Source: Affinundibacterium seohonense (GTDB lineage Bacteria; Pseudomonadota; Gammaproteobacteria; Burkholderiales; Burkholderiaceae_D). From it: a stretch of 64,000 nt of DNA. The DNA lies in NCBI RefSeq assembly GCF_014284305.1, contig NZ_JACOFW010000001.1, forward strand, positions 1 through 64,000, read 5' to 3'. This document shows, piece by piece, positions 26,214 through 35,101 of this stretch (position 1 is its first letter; the number at the start of each line of letters is the position of its first letter). The notes beneath the pieces are model-generated. The model searched no databases. It was not told where the DNA came from and saw only the letters and a list, made by a program, of their open reading frames with translations. The translations under genes were made by a program, and so were the position numbers.

Positions 26214-27068
26214 TTGATTAAATTTAATAAAAAGACTGCGCTTCTCGCTTCCTTGTTTGCAGGAATCTTGGCCGGTTGTGGTGGTTTCGTGTATACGACC
26301 GTGGGCGGTACCGTAAAAGGTTTGACAGCGACTGGTAGTTATTTGGTTTTGGTGAATGAAACCGGTTATACGCAACCACTTTCGGTTGATGGAAGTTTTT
26401 CCTTTCGTGTGGCCAGTAACGCTACTTACAATATCACTGTCGGTCAGCAGCCGAATCCTGTCAATTGCACAGTCAGTAATGGCAGCGGTAAGATGAGTGG
26501 TGAGACGCCAGTAACAAACATTGCGGTGAATTGTGTGCCAAACGTATCCGTTTCAGGAACTTTGACTGGTTTGGCGACTGGGCAGTCTGTGACTCTGAAC
26601 TTGAATGATGTGACACAGACGGCTTTGACTGCAGACGGTAACTTTGTTTTCCCGACCTATGTTGTGAATGGGCAAACATACACTGCTAAAGTGAATTTGC
26701 CGCCGGTTGGTAAAGTTTGTAAGATTCAAAATGCAACTGGAACCGCAAATATCAGCAGTCCACCAACAAATATGGCTGTCGCATGTACTACAGGTGTTCC
26801 TGTTGGCGGTACGCTAACTGGGTTGAAGTCAGGTAACTTTTTGATCTTGACTAATACACTACCTGATGGAACAAAGGATTCACGTAACATGTTAGCGGAC
26901 GGTGTATATACCTTTAATTTTAGCTTGGCAGATGGCGATGCGTATGATGTACAAGTCTCGACTCAGCCAACAGGACAGAAATGTACCGTGACAAATGGTC
27001 AAGCTAAGGCGTCAATCGCCAATCCAGCACCGGCAAGTGCGATTAGTGTCAGTTGTGTCGCTGCATAA
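26214..27068 (+). CDS. lipoprotein with three repeated beta domains
   Basis: Probable outer-membrane or periplasm-anchored lipoprotein of about 284 residues. A signal peptide with lipobox (LFAGILAGC) precedes three tandem domains of about 80-90 residues. Each starts GGT/SGT-L-x-GL, has a central (A)DG-F-F strand pair, and ends with a C-x(V/I)-x-NG...V-x-C pattern, so two cysteines recur per unit. Such repeats occur in Burkholderiales surface proteins of unknown role. The reading frame extends upstream to 26133, but TTG at 26214 has a good site (AAAGGTAG) and sits directly before KFNKKTALLASL, a normal signal peptide. It is inserted between hpnD and hpnC in the opposite orientation. Confidence 0.75.
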   Translation: MIKFNKKTALLASLFAGILAGCGGFVYTTVGGTVKGLTATGSYLVLVNETGYTQPLSVDGSFSFRVASNATYNITVGQQPNPVNCTVSNGSGKMSGETPVTNIAVNCVPNVSVSGTLTGLATGQSVTLNLNDVTQTALTADGNFVFPTYVVNGQTYTAKVNLPPVGKVCKIQNATGTANISSPPTNMAVACTTGVPVGGTLTGLKSGNFLILTNTLPDGTKDSRNMLADGVYTFNFSLADGDAYDVQVSTQPTGQKCTVTNGQAKASIANPAPASAISVSCVAA

Positions 27069-27094
27069 AAGCTATTTTTAGCACATGGATGTTT

Positions 27095-27126
27095 AAAAAA
27101 GCCAGGATTTCCTGGCTTTTTTTAAT
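27095..27126 (+). terminator. intrinsic terminator after the repeat lipoprotein
   Basis: AAAAAAGCCAGGA is followed by TTTCCTGGCTTTTTTT: a 7-bp GC-containing stem (GCCAGGA / TCCTGGC) with A-run and T-run on either side. It stands between the convergent lipoprotein and hpnC genes and can work for both. Confidence 0.85.
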
Positions 27127-27186
27127 TGATGCAAATGATTAGTTTTTGATTTCGTTATGACTTTCCGAAATTCAAGTCAATCTGCC

Positions 27187-27996
27187 TTACATCCGCAAAG
27201 CTCGCCACAAAAGTCGTGCGCCATCTTTTGAGTTAATTGTTGGGCGTTGTGTAAAAATATCCATCTTGATGCATTCAATTTTCTCCAAAATACGTAATCC
27301 ACCCTGAACGACAAGACGTAACTCGAAACCAAGTCTGCCTGGTAGTCTCTTGCACAGTGGGCTGCCAGCGAGCATCAAATCTCGCGCGCGTTGGATTTCG
27401 AACTGCATTAAGTTTCGCCAGTCTTGATTGCAGTTTCTGTTGGCAATCTGTTGTGCTGTAACTTGAAATTTATGTAAATCTTCAAGAGGCAAATAAATAC
27501 GGGATTTTTCCCAATCAATTGCGACGTCTTGCCAAAAATTGATTAGTTGAAGTGCGGTACAGATTTGATCGGATTGTTTTAAATTTTCTGGGCTACCTTC
27601 CTTATATAAACTAAGCATGATGCGACCAACCGGATTGGCGGACCGATTACAGTAGTCGATCAAATCGCTAAAATTTTGATAGCGCTTGCAAATGACGTCC
27701 TGTTTAAAAGCAGAGATCAGGTCAAAAAAAGGGGCTATCGGTAGTTGATACTCTGCAATGACTTTCGCCAACTCTTGGAAAAGTACATGATCGCTATTTT
27801 GTTTGTTTTGAATTAAGTTTAATTCATTTTCGTAGCGAGATAGTGCGGTGAGTCGAATGTCATCACTAACATCCCCTTCATCAGCGAGGTCGTCTGCGCT
27901 GCGGGCAAACGCATAAATCACCCTGACTGCAGGGCGCAAGCGGGCAGGCATTAGCCATGATGCTACAGGAAAATTTTCGTAGTGTTCTATGCTCAT
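27187..27996 (-). CDS. hpnC: hydroxysqualene synthase HpnC
   Basis: Squalene/phytoene-synthase-family enzyme of 269 residues, converting presqualene diphosphate to hydroxysqualene. The start MSIEHYENFPVASWLMPARLRPAVRVIYAFARSADDLADEGD is typical of HpnC and carries the first aspartate-rich motif. NFWQDVAIDWEKSRIYLP (about residue 150-170) is the second. The gene is on the same strand as hpnD–hpnE but about 1.2 kb upstream of hpnD, with a foreign-orientation gene between. It has its own promoter region, shared divergently with the RND pump operon. Confidence 0.9.
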   Translation of the reverse strand: MSIEHYENFPVASWLMPARLRPAVRVIYAFARSADDLADEGDVSDDIRLTALSRYENELNLIQNKQNSDHVLFQELAKVIAEYQLPIAPFFDLISAFKQDVICKRYQNFSDLIDYCNRSANPVGRIMLSLYKEGSPENLKQSDQICTALQLINFWQDVAIDWEKSRIYLPLEDLHKFQVTAQQIANRNCNQDWRNLMQFEIQRARDLMLAGSPLCKRLPGRLGFELRLVVQGGLRILEKIECIKMDIFTQRPTINSKDGARLLWRALRM

Positions 27997-28301
27997 GAAA
28001 GCAATCGTACCTATTAAAAATAAATGACTCGAAAGTCATTGGCAAGGAAAAGAAACCTTATTATAATTACTAACCCGCGAGTCAGTTATTGTAATTTGGC
28101 GCTGTTCATAGCAATGATATCGTGCTATTAATACTTAGACTTGTGCGGTGTAAAGTTTTTTGATCTCGACGTAATAAATCGGCCTTCGTTCATTCGGCGT
28201 TAATGGTGCATCGTTGCAGATCAACGTAGTCGTCCCAATAGAAATACAAACGTAAACGCTTCATTTTTTGCTTGTTGACGGAATCGTAAAGGAAAAATCA
28301 C
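27997..28301. promoter_or_regulatory. divergent promoter region of hpnC and the RND operon, with a palindrome
   Basis: This 305-base region has no gene. AATGACT-CGAA-AGTCATT at 28023-28040 is a perfect 7-bp dyad placed 26 bases before the hpnC start on the minus strand. Near 28077-28095, CGAGTCAGTTA repeats its core in another arrangement. The dyad size fits a TetR-like operator, which commonly control RND pumps, but no regulator gene is adjacent. Clear -35/-10 boxes could not be fixed. Confidence 0.4.
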
Positions 28302-29468
28302 GTGTCAAACTCCCCATCACGCACGCGCCAGTTAGTTGCGCTTCCAGTGCCATCTTCAAAAGTTTTATCTGTTATTAGTTTGTTGTGTCTTGTTTTACTC
28401 GTTGCCTGTTCAAAAAAAGTAGAAAAGACGGAAGACATTCGACCGGTGAGGACGATCAAGGCGAGCTTGGCAGGCAGTGAAATTTCAACTGAGTTTTCAG
28501 GCGAAGTTAGGGCGCGGGTTGAATCACGCTTAGGGTTTCGAGTCCCCGGCAAAATAGTGGCTCGTCATGTCGAACTTGGTAGCTTGGTGAAGCGTGGACA
28601 GGTGTTGATGCAGCTTGATCCGCAAGATTTGTTGCTAGGCCAAGCGCAAGCGAAAGCAGGACTATCAGCAGCGGAAAGCAATCGAGATTTGGCAAAAGCG
28701 GAATTAAAGCGGTACCAAGACTTAAGAGAGAAAAACTTTGTGGCTCAAGCGGTGTTAGATGCCAAAGAAACTACCTATAAAGCCGCTCAGGCTAGTTATG
28801 AACAGGCAAAGGCAGGATTTTCGAATCAATCGAATCAAGCAGCTTATGCGAACTTAATGGCAGATGTTGATGGTGTCGTGACCGCGATTGAGGCAGAAGT
28901 TGGTCAGGTCGTTTCTGCTGGTACGTCCGTAGTTCGGGTTGCTAAAGCGGGCGATATGGATGTGATTGTTGGTGTGCCAGAAGATAAAATTAACTCAATT
29001 CGTCAAATGACTGACGTCACCGTAAAACTTTGGGCAAATAGTGGTGAAATCTATCCGGCAAAATTGCGCGAACTGTCGCCAATTGCAGATCCTGTTACGC
29101 GAACTTTTGTCGCCAAGATCGCTTTGCCAGATACGGCTAAAGAAGTTCGGCTAGGGATGACGGCAAGTGTCTCATTTGGCATGAAGAGTCCTGTCTCAAT
29201 GATACCTCTACCATTAACGGCCTTGCTTCAAGAGAAAAATATTAGTTCTGTGTGGGTAGTTGAATCTGGTGTGGTCAGATTGGTGCCTGTTCAAATTGCA
29301 TCAACTAGCGGTGAGGATCTTTTGATTTCTGGAGGCATTCAGCCAGGTCAAACCATTGTGACAGCAGGCGTCAATTTATTGAAAGCGGGGCAGAAAGTAC
29401 GCATACTTGGCGTTGAGTCTGAATCTGGTGCCAGTGACGCTGGCTCCGCCTCAGGAGCCGCTAAATGA
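28302..29468 (+). CDS. RND efflux periplasmic adaptor (membrane fusion protein)
   Basis: Periplasmic adaptor joining an RND pump to an outer-membrane channel; 388 residues. It is lipid-anchored: the signal sequence ends in a lipobox (LLVACS). FRVPGKIVARHVELGSLVKRGQVLMQLD is the first half of the lipoyl-like domain, followed by a helical hairpin (about residues 100-180) and a beta-barrel domain. It starts at GTG 28302 behind AAAGGAA. Its stop overlaps the pump gene start by 4 bases. No outer-membrane factor gene is present nearby, so a TolC-like channel encoded elsewhere is expected. Confidence 0.88.
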   Translation: MSNSPSRTRQLVALPVPSSKVLSVISLLCLVLLVACSKKVEKTEDIRPVRTIKASLAGSEISTEFSGEVRARVESRLGFRVPGKIVARHVELGSLVKRGQVLMQLDPQDLLLGQAQAKAGLSAAESNRDLAKAELKRYQDLREKNFVAQAVLDAKETTYKAAQASYEQAKAGFSNQSNQAAYANLMADVDGVVTAIEAEVGQVVSAGTSVVRVAKAGDMDVIVGVPEDKINSIRQMTDVTVKLWANSGEIYPAKLRELSPIADPVTRTFVAKIALPDTAKEVRLGMTASVSFGMKSPVSMIPLPLTALLQEKNISSVWVVESGVVRLVPVQIASTSGEDLLISGGIQPGQTIVTAGVNLLKAGQKVRILGVESESGASDAGSASGAAK

Positions 29469-32400
29469 GCCAGGATCATCATGATAAAGGCGGATTTAAT
29501 CTGTCGCGCTGGGCATTGGAACATATTCCATTAACACGGTATTTGATGGTGGCCTTGTTGTTAGGCGGGATATTTAGTTTTGCCAAATTGGGGCAAGATG
29601 AAGATCCTCCTTTTACCTTTAGAGCGATGGTTGTGCGTGCAGTATGGCCTGGTGCGACAGCTCTGCAAATGGCGGAGCAGGTGACAGATAAGCTAGAGAA
29701 GAAACTGCAAGAAGCTCCCTACGTTGACAAAATTCGTAGCTACTCGAAACCCGGTGAGACGCTAATTATTTTGCAATTGCGCGAGTCGACGCCGCCAAAA
29801 GAAACCGCACAAACTTGGTATCAAGTGCGAAAGAAAATTGGTGATATAAAAGGTACCTTGCCAGCAGGTGTGGTTGGACCATTTTTCAACGATGAATTCG
29901 GTGATACCTACGGCTCTATTTTTGCGATATCTGCTGACGGCTTCAATTATGAAGAGATGCGTGAATATGCAGACTTCGTGAGGCAGCAATTCTTACGCAT
30001 ACCAAAGGTTGCGAAAGTTGAGATGTTTGGTGTGCAAGAAGAGAAAATTAATATCGAGTTCTCGCAAAAGAAGTTTTCTCAGTTGGGCGTGCCATTTGAG
30101 GCGATCGTTGCACAAATTAACTCTCAAAATTCGATTGATGCAACTGGCGTATTGACGACGTCCTCGAGCAATCTCCAGGTTCGTATATCTGGCGCGCTGT
30201 TGACGGTCAAAGATCTTGAAAATTTACAATTACGGGCCAATGGAACGACCTTCCGTTTGGGTGATTTTGCTGTCATTAAACGTGAATACAAAAATCCACC
30301 CGTAGATAAAATGCGCTTCAATGGTAAAGAAGTTATTGGCTTGGGCATCTCAATGGAGAAGGGCGGGAATATCATTGAGTTAGGCAAGAATCTGGATAAA
30401 GAAGTTGGCGCGATTAAATCTCAGTTGCCTATTGGTATACAGTTGGATCGTGTTTCAGATCAGCCGAAAATTGTTGCCTCATCGGTTGGTGAGTTTGTAA
30501 ATACTTTGATTGAAGCTGTCGTGATTGTATTAGCTGTGAGCTTTCTATCGCTGGGTTTGCATACGAAGCCTTGGCGTTTGGATGTGTGGCCGGGTTTGGT
30601 TGTTGGTTTGACGATACCTTTGGTGTTGGCGGTCACTTTTTTGTTTATGCGCATCTTAAATATCGATCTGCATAAAATTTCGCTTGGTGCATTGATTATT
30701 GCACTCGGTTTGCTGGTGGATGACGCTATCATCGCGGTCGAGATGATGGTGCGCAAAATGGAAGAGGGCTTCTCCCGATTCGACGCAGCGACCTTTGCCT
30801 ACACTTCAACGGCAATGCCAATGTTGACCGGAACCTTAATTACAGCCGCGGGATTTTTGCCAATTGGACTAGCAGAGTCTGCTGCTGGTGAATATACGTT
30901 TTCGATGTTTTCGGTAAATGCATTGGCGCTGCTTATTTCTTGGTTGGCGGCAGTATTGTTTACGCCTTATCTCGGTTACTTGTTGTTGCGCGTCAAACCC
31001 CATTCCGGTGCTGACGGGCATCACGAACTATTTGATACGCCGTTCTATTCTCGCTTTAGGGTTTTGGTTAATTGGTGTGTGACTTGGCGCAAGACGACTA
31101 TCGCTATTACCTTAACGGTGTTTGGATTGGGCGTGTTCGGATTTAAGTTTATCGAGCAACAGTTTTTTCCGGACTCCAGTCGTCCTGAGTTGATGGTGGA
31201 ATTGTGGTTGCCGGAAGGCTCGTCTTTTGCAGCAACCGAAGCGCAAGCGAAGAAATTTGAAGCTTTCATCCAGAAACAGCAAGGTGTCGAGAGTATTACC
31301 AGCTATGTGGGTACAGGTAGTCCTCGTTTTTACTTACCATTGGATCAGATTTTTCCGCAAACAAACGTGACACAAATCGTTGTTTTACCCAAAGATTTGA
31401 AGTCGCGCGAAGCTTTGCGCTTGAAAATTAATCAGGCGTTTAAAGAGGACTTTCCGGAGGTGCGCGGTCGCGTAAAATTGTTGCCGAATGGACCTCCTGT
31501 GCCGTATCCAGTTCAATTCCGTGTTACGGGTTTGGAAGTGGCAAAGGTGCGTGAGGTTGCTGATCGCGTAAAGTCAGTGATGCATGCAAATCCAAATGCG
31601 ATCGGTGTAAACGACAACTGGAATGAGTCGGTTAAAACAGTTCGCATAGACATGGATCAGGATAAATTGCGAGCATTGGGCGTGACGTCGCAAAACGTGA
31701 TGCGCGCCGCGAATACGATTTTGACTGGTACGACAGTCGGTCAATTTAGAGAGTCTAATAAATTGATTGATATCGTAGTTCGTCAACCAGTTGATGAACG
31801 TTCCACAGTACAGGCACTTAGTAACGCGAATATCCCAACGGCAAGCGGAAAGACGGTGCCGCTCTCGCAAGTGGCGAAAATTTCTCTAGCTTGGGAGCCT
31901 GGCGTGGTTTGGCGAGAAGGACGTGAGTGGGCGGTTACCGTGCAGTCGGATGTGGTCGATGGCATTCAAGGCCCAACCGTATCTGCGCAAATCAATCCGA
32001 AGTTAGATGCAATTCGAGCCACTTTATTGCCTGGTTACAAAATTGAATTGGCTGGGGCGGCAGCTGATAGTGGTAAGGCGCAGCAGTCAATTGCAGCAAA
32101 TGTTCCCTTGGTGATTTTTATTATCTTCACTTTGTTGATGTTGCAGTTGCATAGTTTTTCGCGCTCGGTGTTAGTGTTTTTGACTGGTCCCCTTGGAGTG
32201 GCTGGAGCTGCCATGGCATTGTTGCTTTTGCAGCGTCCATTTGGTTTCGTCGCTCAACTCGGCGTGATTGCGCTGTTTGGTATGATTATTCGAAATTCGG
32301 TAATTTTAATTGATCAGATTGAGCAAGATAGAGCGGCAGGTGTTCCTGCTTGGGATGCGATTGTTGAAGCGGCAGTTCGGAGGTTCCGTCCAATTATTTT

Positions 32401-32575
32401 GACGGCAGCAGCGGCTGTGTTGGCAATGATTCCTTTGTCTCGATCGGTGTTTTGGGGGCCAATGGCAGTGGCTATTATGGGTGGTCTGATTATTGCTACC
32501 GCCTTGACCTTACTATTCTTGCCGGCTCTGTATGCAGCTTGGTTCAGAGTTAAGGAGCCAGTCAAGATTGTTTAA
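29465..32575 (+). CDS. RND-family efflux pump permease
   Basis: Proton-driven inner-membrane exporter of the HAE/AcrB superfamily; 1036 residues, the usual length. N-terminal helix, two large periplasmic loops (about 55-340 and 570-870) and two helix bundles are visible. LGLLVDDAIIAVEMMVRKMEEG (about residue 410-430) is the conserved TM4 aspartate motif. The proximity to hopanoid-precursor genes is noted, but this pump does not look like HpnN, which is shorter and lacks an adaptor partner. Substrates unknown; the MexW/‘efflux RND permease’ branch without a dedicated channel gene is the closest impression. Confidence 0.9.
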   Translation: MSQDHHDKGGFNLSRWALEHIPLTRYLMVALLLGGIFSFAKLGQDEDPPFTFRAMVVRAVWPGATALQMAEQVTDKLEKKLQEAPYVDKIRSYSKPGETLIILQLRESTPPKETAQTWYQVRKKIGDIKGTLPAGVVGPFFNDEFGDTYGSIFAISADGFNYEEMREYADFVRQQFLRIPKVAKVEMFGVQEEKINIEFSQKKFSQLGVPFEAIVAQINSQNSIDATGVLTTSSSNLQVRISGALLTVKDLENLQLRANGTTFRLGDFAVIKREYKNPPVDKMRFNGKEVIGLGISMEKGGNIIELGKNLDKEVGAIKSQLPIGIQLDRVSDQPKIVASSVGEFVNTLIEAVVIVLAVSFLSLGLHTKPWRLDVWPGLVVGLTIPLVLAVTFLFMRILNIDLHKISLGALIIALGLLVDDAIIAVEMMVRKMEEGFSRFDAATFAYTSTAMPMLTGTLITAAGFLPIGLAESAAGEYTFSMFSVNALALLISWLAAVLFTPYLGYLLLRVKPHSGADGHHELFDTPFYSRFRVLVNWCVTWRKTTIAITLTVFGLGVFGFKFIEQQFFPDSSRPELMVELWLPEGSSFAATEAQAKKFEAFIQKQQGVESITSYVGTGSPRFYLPLDQIFPQTNVTQIVVLPKDLKSREALRLKINQAFKEDFPEVRGRVKLLPNGPPVPYPVQFRVTGLEVAKVREVADRVKSVMHANPNAIGVNDNWNESVKTVRIDMDQDKLRALGVTSQNVMRAANTILTGTTVGQFRESNKLIDIVVRQPVDERSTVQALSNANIPTASGKTVPLSQVAKISLAWEPGVVWREGREWAVTVQSDVVDGIQGPTVSAQINPKLDAIRATLLPGYKIELAGAAADSGKAQQSIAANVPLVIFIIFTLLMLQLHSFSRSVLVFLTGPLGVAGAAMALLLLQRPFGFVAQLGVIALFGMIIRNSVILIDQIEQDRAAGVPAWDAIVEAAVRRFRPIILTAAAAVLAMIPLSRSVFWGPMAVAIMGGLIIATALTLLFLPALYAAWFRVKEPVKIV

Positions 32576-32652
32576 TTAAGAAATGCTGCATTTTTGTCTG
32601 AACTCTCATTTTTGCGGAAAAGCGTTGAGTATTAGAATAAAAAATGCAGTCG

Positions 32653-32724
32653 TTTCAATTTCAATACAAAAAAATCGAGACAAGTTTGGATAAAATCTAG
32701 TAGAATAGTTGGTTGAAATTGAAA
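32653..32724 (+). promoter_or_regulatory. inverted repeat flanking the probable tRNA-Leu promoter
   Basis: TTTCAATTTCAA (32653-32664) and TTGAAATTGAAA (32713-32724) are perfect 12-bp inverted repeats. The 48 bases between contain two possible -10 boxes (TAAAAT 32691-32696 and TAGAAT 32701-32706). No strong -35 was identified. It may be a protein-binding dyad around the promoter of the tRNA–tig–clp unit. Confidence 0.4.
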
Positions 32725-32729
32725 TGCCA

Positions 32730-32783
32730 CAGCACACGTTACGGGCGACAATGCAATTAAAGTCGCCCTTTGCTTTTGTGCTG
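32730..32783 (+). other. nested stem-loop between the RND operon and tRNA-Leu
   Basis: The outer stem CAGCACA (32730-32736) / TGTGCTG (32777-32783) encloses an inner stem GGGCGAC (32743-32749) / GTCGCCC (32762-32768). A good T-run does not follow, so it is not a standard terminator. It could be a structured 5' leader of the tRNA transcript or a Rho-type end of the pump operon. Confidence 0.4.
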
Positions 32784-32812
32784 GTCTTTCTACCGGAAGG
32801 TGTTTTCATCCC

Positions 32813-32899
32813 GCGAGGATGGCGAAATTGGTAGACGCACCAGGTTTAGGTCCTGACGCCAGCAATGGTGTGGGGGTTCGAGTCCCCCTCCTCGCACCA
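32813..32899 (+). tRNA. tRNA-Leu (anticodon UAG)
   Basis: An 87-nt class II tRNA. Acceptor GCGAGGA pairs with TCCTCGC before the encoded CCA. The D arm is GCGAAATTGGTAGACGC, the anticodon loop TTTAGGT gives UAG (reads CUN leucine codons), a variable arm is present, and the T arm has GGTTCGAGTCC. The bottom pair of the anticodon stem is a C-A mismatch. It directly precedes trigger factor, as in many Burkholderiales. Confidence 0.95.
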
Positions 32900-32926
32900 C
32901 AGACTCTTTATATTTGGACGATTTTC

Positions 32927-34267
32927 ATGGCAACTGCAGTTGAAACTTTAGAAAAATTAGAACGCCGTATTACGCTCACATTCCCTATTTCAGAAATGCA
33001 ACCGGAAATTGAGAAGCGTTTGAAAGTGCGTGCACGTTCAGCAAAAGCCCCTGGCTTCCGTCCAGGTAAAGTCCCGATGAAAATGGTCGCGGCTCAATAT
33101 GGCTATCAAGTTGAAAATGAAGTTCTCAACGAGAAAGTTGGTATTGCTTTCAGCGAAGCAGTTAAAGAAAATAACTTGCGCGTTGCTGGTTATCCACGTA
33201 TCGAACCAAAGAAAAGCTATTCTGAAAATTATTTTACTTTTGATGCTACTTTCGAAGTGTATCCAGAGTTTGTTGTAGGTGACTTGTCGGATGTTGAAGT
33301 GACTCAGGTTAAAACTGATGTTACCGATGCCGAAATCGATAAGACCATCGATATTTTGCGCAAACAACGCGTGCATTTCCATGTTAAGGGTGAGCAAAGC
33401 GCGCACGGTGATGGTGGCGCGGATCAATCAGCACAAAGTGGTGACCGCGTTACAGTTGATTTCGTCGGTACGATTGATGGCGTTGAATTTGCTGGCGGTA
33501 AAGCAGAAGCATTTGCTTTTGTCTTGGGTGAGGGGCGTATGTTGCCAGAATTTGAGGCTGCAACACTCGGTTTGAAAGTCGGCGAATCTAAGGTTTTTCC
33601 GTTGTCTTTCCCTGAGGAATATCACAGCAAGGATGTTGCTGGTAAAACTGCGGAATTCACTGTGACTTTGACGAAATTAGAGTGGGCTCATTTGCCAGAA
33701 GTGGATGCTGAGTTTGCAAAGATGTTGGGCGTTGAAGATGGTGATCTGGCTAAAATGCGCACTGACATCAAAGAAAACCTCGAACGTGAAGTCAAAGGTC
33801 GTGTCAAAGCAAAAACTAAAGATAGCGTGATGGACGCATTGGTGAAGGCGGTTGAATTTGATGCGCCAAAAACTCTTGTCGATCAAGATGCAGAACGTTT
33901 GGCTGAAATGACGCGTCAAGATATGGCGCAACGCGGTATGAATGTACAAGGCGTACCATTCCCAACTGAATTGTTTAGTGCTCAAGCAGAGCGCCGTGTG
34001 CGTTTGGGATTGATTTTGGCGGAGTTGGTTAAGGCAAACCAATTGCAAGCAACTGCTGATCAAATTAAAGCGCAAGTTGAAGATTTCGCACAAAGCTACG
34101 AAGATCCGCAGCAAGTCGTGAAGTACTACTACAGCGATCGCAACCGTTTGGCAGAAGTGGAAGCCCTTGTATTAGAAGAAAACGTCGTCAACTATGTGTT
34201 GGGTAAGGCAAAAGTGAGTGATTCAGTTTTGCCGTTCGACGAACTGATGGGTAATAACGCAGCATAA
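32927..34267 (+). CDS. tig: trigger factor
   Basis: Ribosome-associated chaperone and peptidyl-prolyl isomerase; 446 residues. The N-terminal ribosome-binding domain contains the family signature [13 protein letters not shown]. The FKBP-type PPIase domain spans about residues 160-250 ([20 protein letters not shown]), and the C-terminal chaperone arm follows. The frame opens upstream into the tRNA gene, which is an artefact; the ATG at 32927 gives [14 protein letters not shown], the normal start. First protein gene of the tig–clpP–clpX–lon proteostasis cluster. Confidence 0.96.
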   Translation: MATAVETLEKLERRITLTFPISEMQPEIEKRLKVRARSAKAPGFRPGKVPMKMVAAQYGYQVENEVLNEKVGIAFSEAVKENNLRVAGYPRIEPKKSYSENYFTFDATFEVYPEFVVGDLSDVEVTQVKTDVTDAEIDKTIDILRKQRVHFHVKGEQSAHGDGGADQSAQSGDRVTVDFVGTIDGVEFAGGKAEAFAFVLGEGRMLPEFEAATLGLKVGESKVFPLSFPEEYHSKDVAGKTAEFTVTLTKLEWAHLPEVDAEFAKMLGVEDGDLAKMRTDIKENLEREVKGRVKAKTKDSVMDALVKAVEFDAPKTLVDQDAERLAEMTRQDMAQRGMNVQGVPFPTELFSAQAERRVRLGLILAELVKANQLQATADQIKAQVEDFAQSYEDPQQVVKYYYSDRNRLAEVEALVLEENVVNYVLGKAKVSDSVLPFDELMGNNAA

Positions 34268-34283
34268 TAAGATAGGGAACTTC

Positions 34284-34910
34284 ATGACAGGCATCATTCA
34301 TAACTCTGGTTTGGAAGCAAATATGCTTGGCATGGTGCCAATGGTCGTTGAGCAAAGCGGGCGTGGAGAGCGTGCGTATGATATTTATTCTCGTTTGCTC
34401 AAGGAACGTGTGATCTTCCTGGTTGGTCCAGTGAATGATCAGGCAGCAAATTTAATCGTTGCGCAGTTGTTGTTTTTGGAAAGTGAAAATCCGGAAAAAG
34501 ATATCTCACTTTACATTAATTCTCCAGGTGGTTCGGTATCTGCTGGTATGGCGATTTTTGATACGATGCAGTTTATTAAACCGGATGTGTCGACACTGTG
34601 CACGGGTTTAGCGGCATCCATGGGCGCTTTTTTGTTGGCGGCTGGTGCTAAAGGAAAACGTTTTTCTTTGCCTAATTCCCGTATTATGATTCATCAGCCT
34701 TTGGGTGGCGCGCAAGGTCAAGCATCAGATATTGAGATTCAAGCACGTGAAATTTTGTATTTGCGCGAGCGTTTAAATGGTATTTTGGCTGAGAAAACTG
34801 GTCAAAGTATTGAGCAAATTGCTAAAGATACAGATCGTGATAATTTCATGTCTGCAGATACAGCAGCTGAATACGGTTTGATTGATAAAGTATTGACGCA
34901 TCGCGTTTAA
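34284..34910 (+). CDS. clpP: ATP-dependent Clp protease proteolytic subunit
   Basis: Tetradecameric serine peptidase of 208 residues. The catalytic triad is readable: S112 in [10 protein letters not shown]137 in MIHQPLGG, D186 in DTDRDNF, each one higher than E. coli precursor numbering. The N-terminal part before [10 protein letters not shown] is the expected propeptide. It lies 16 bases after tig and ends in its own terminator before clpX. Confidence 0.97.
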   Translation: MTGIIHNSGLEANMLGMVPMVVEQSGRGERAYDIYSRLLKERVIFLVGPVNDQAANLIVAQLLFLESENPEKDISLYINSPGGSVSAGMAIFDTMQFIKPDVSTLCTGLAASMGAFLLAAGAKGKRFSLPNSRIMIHQPLGGAQGQASDIEIQAREILYLRERLNGILAEKTGQSIEQIAKDTDRDNFMSADTAAEYGLIDKVLTHRV

Positions 34911-34931
34911 TGTTTTTGTTTGGATTCTAAT

Positions 34932-34966
34932 GAAAACGCCCGCAACCATCAGGTGCGGGCGTTTTC
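34932..34966 (+). terminator. intrinsic terminator after clpP
   Basis: GAAAACGCCCGCA (34932-34944) pairs with TGCGGGCGTTTTC (34954-34966), a 13-bp stem with a 9-base loop, then a T-rich tail. It separates clpP from clpX, so clpX must have its own promoter or depend on readthrough. Confidence 0.85.
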
Positions 34967-35101
34967 TATTTCTGTTTAAGAAATGTCGATTGATGTTCGT
35001 GAAAAACTTCTATTTTGTGTAGGGGATTACGGTGAAGATTCGTTTTTTTGCAGTAATATAACGGTCATAGACTACTTCGTTAAAAATTATTAAAAAGTAT
35101 T

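Noticed and set aside
28302..32575. RND pump as the hopanoid transporter HpnN
   Set aside because: HpnN is shorter and lacks an adaptor partner; this is an ordinary HAE/AcrB-type pump with an overlapping adaptor gene.
32819..32926. 36-codon N-terminal extension of trigger factor
   Set aside because: It overlaps the tRNA-Leu gene and is not family-like; the ATG at 32927 gives the normal N-terminus.
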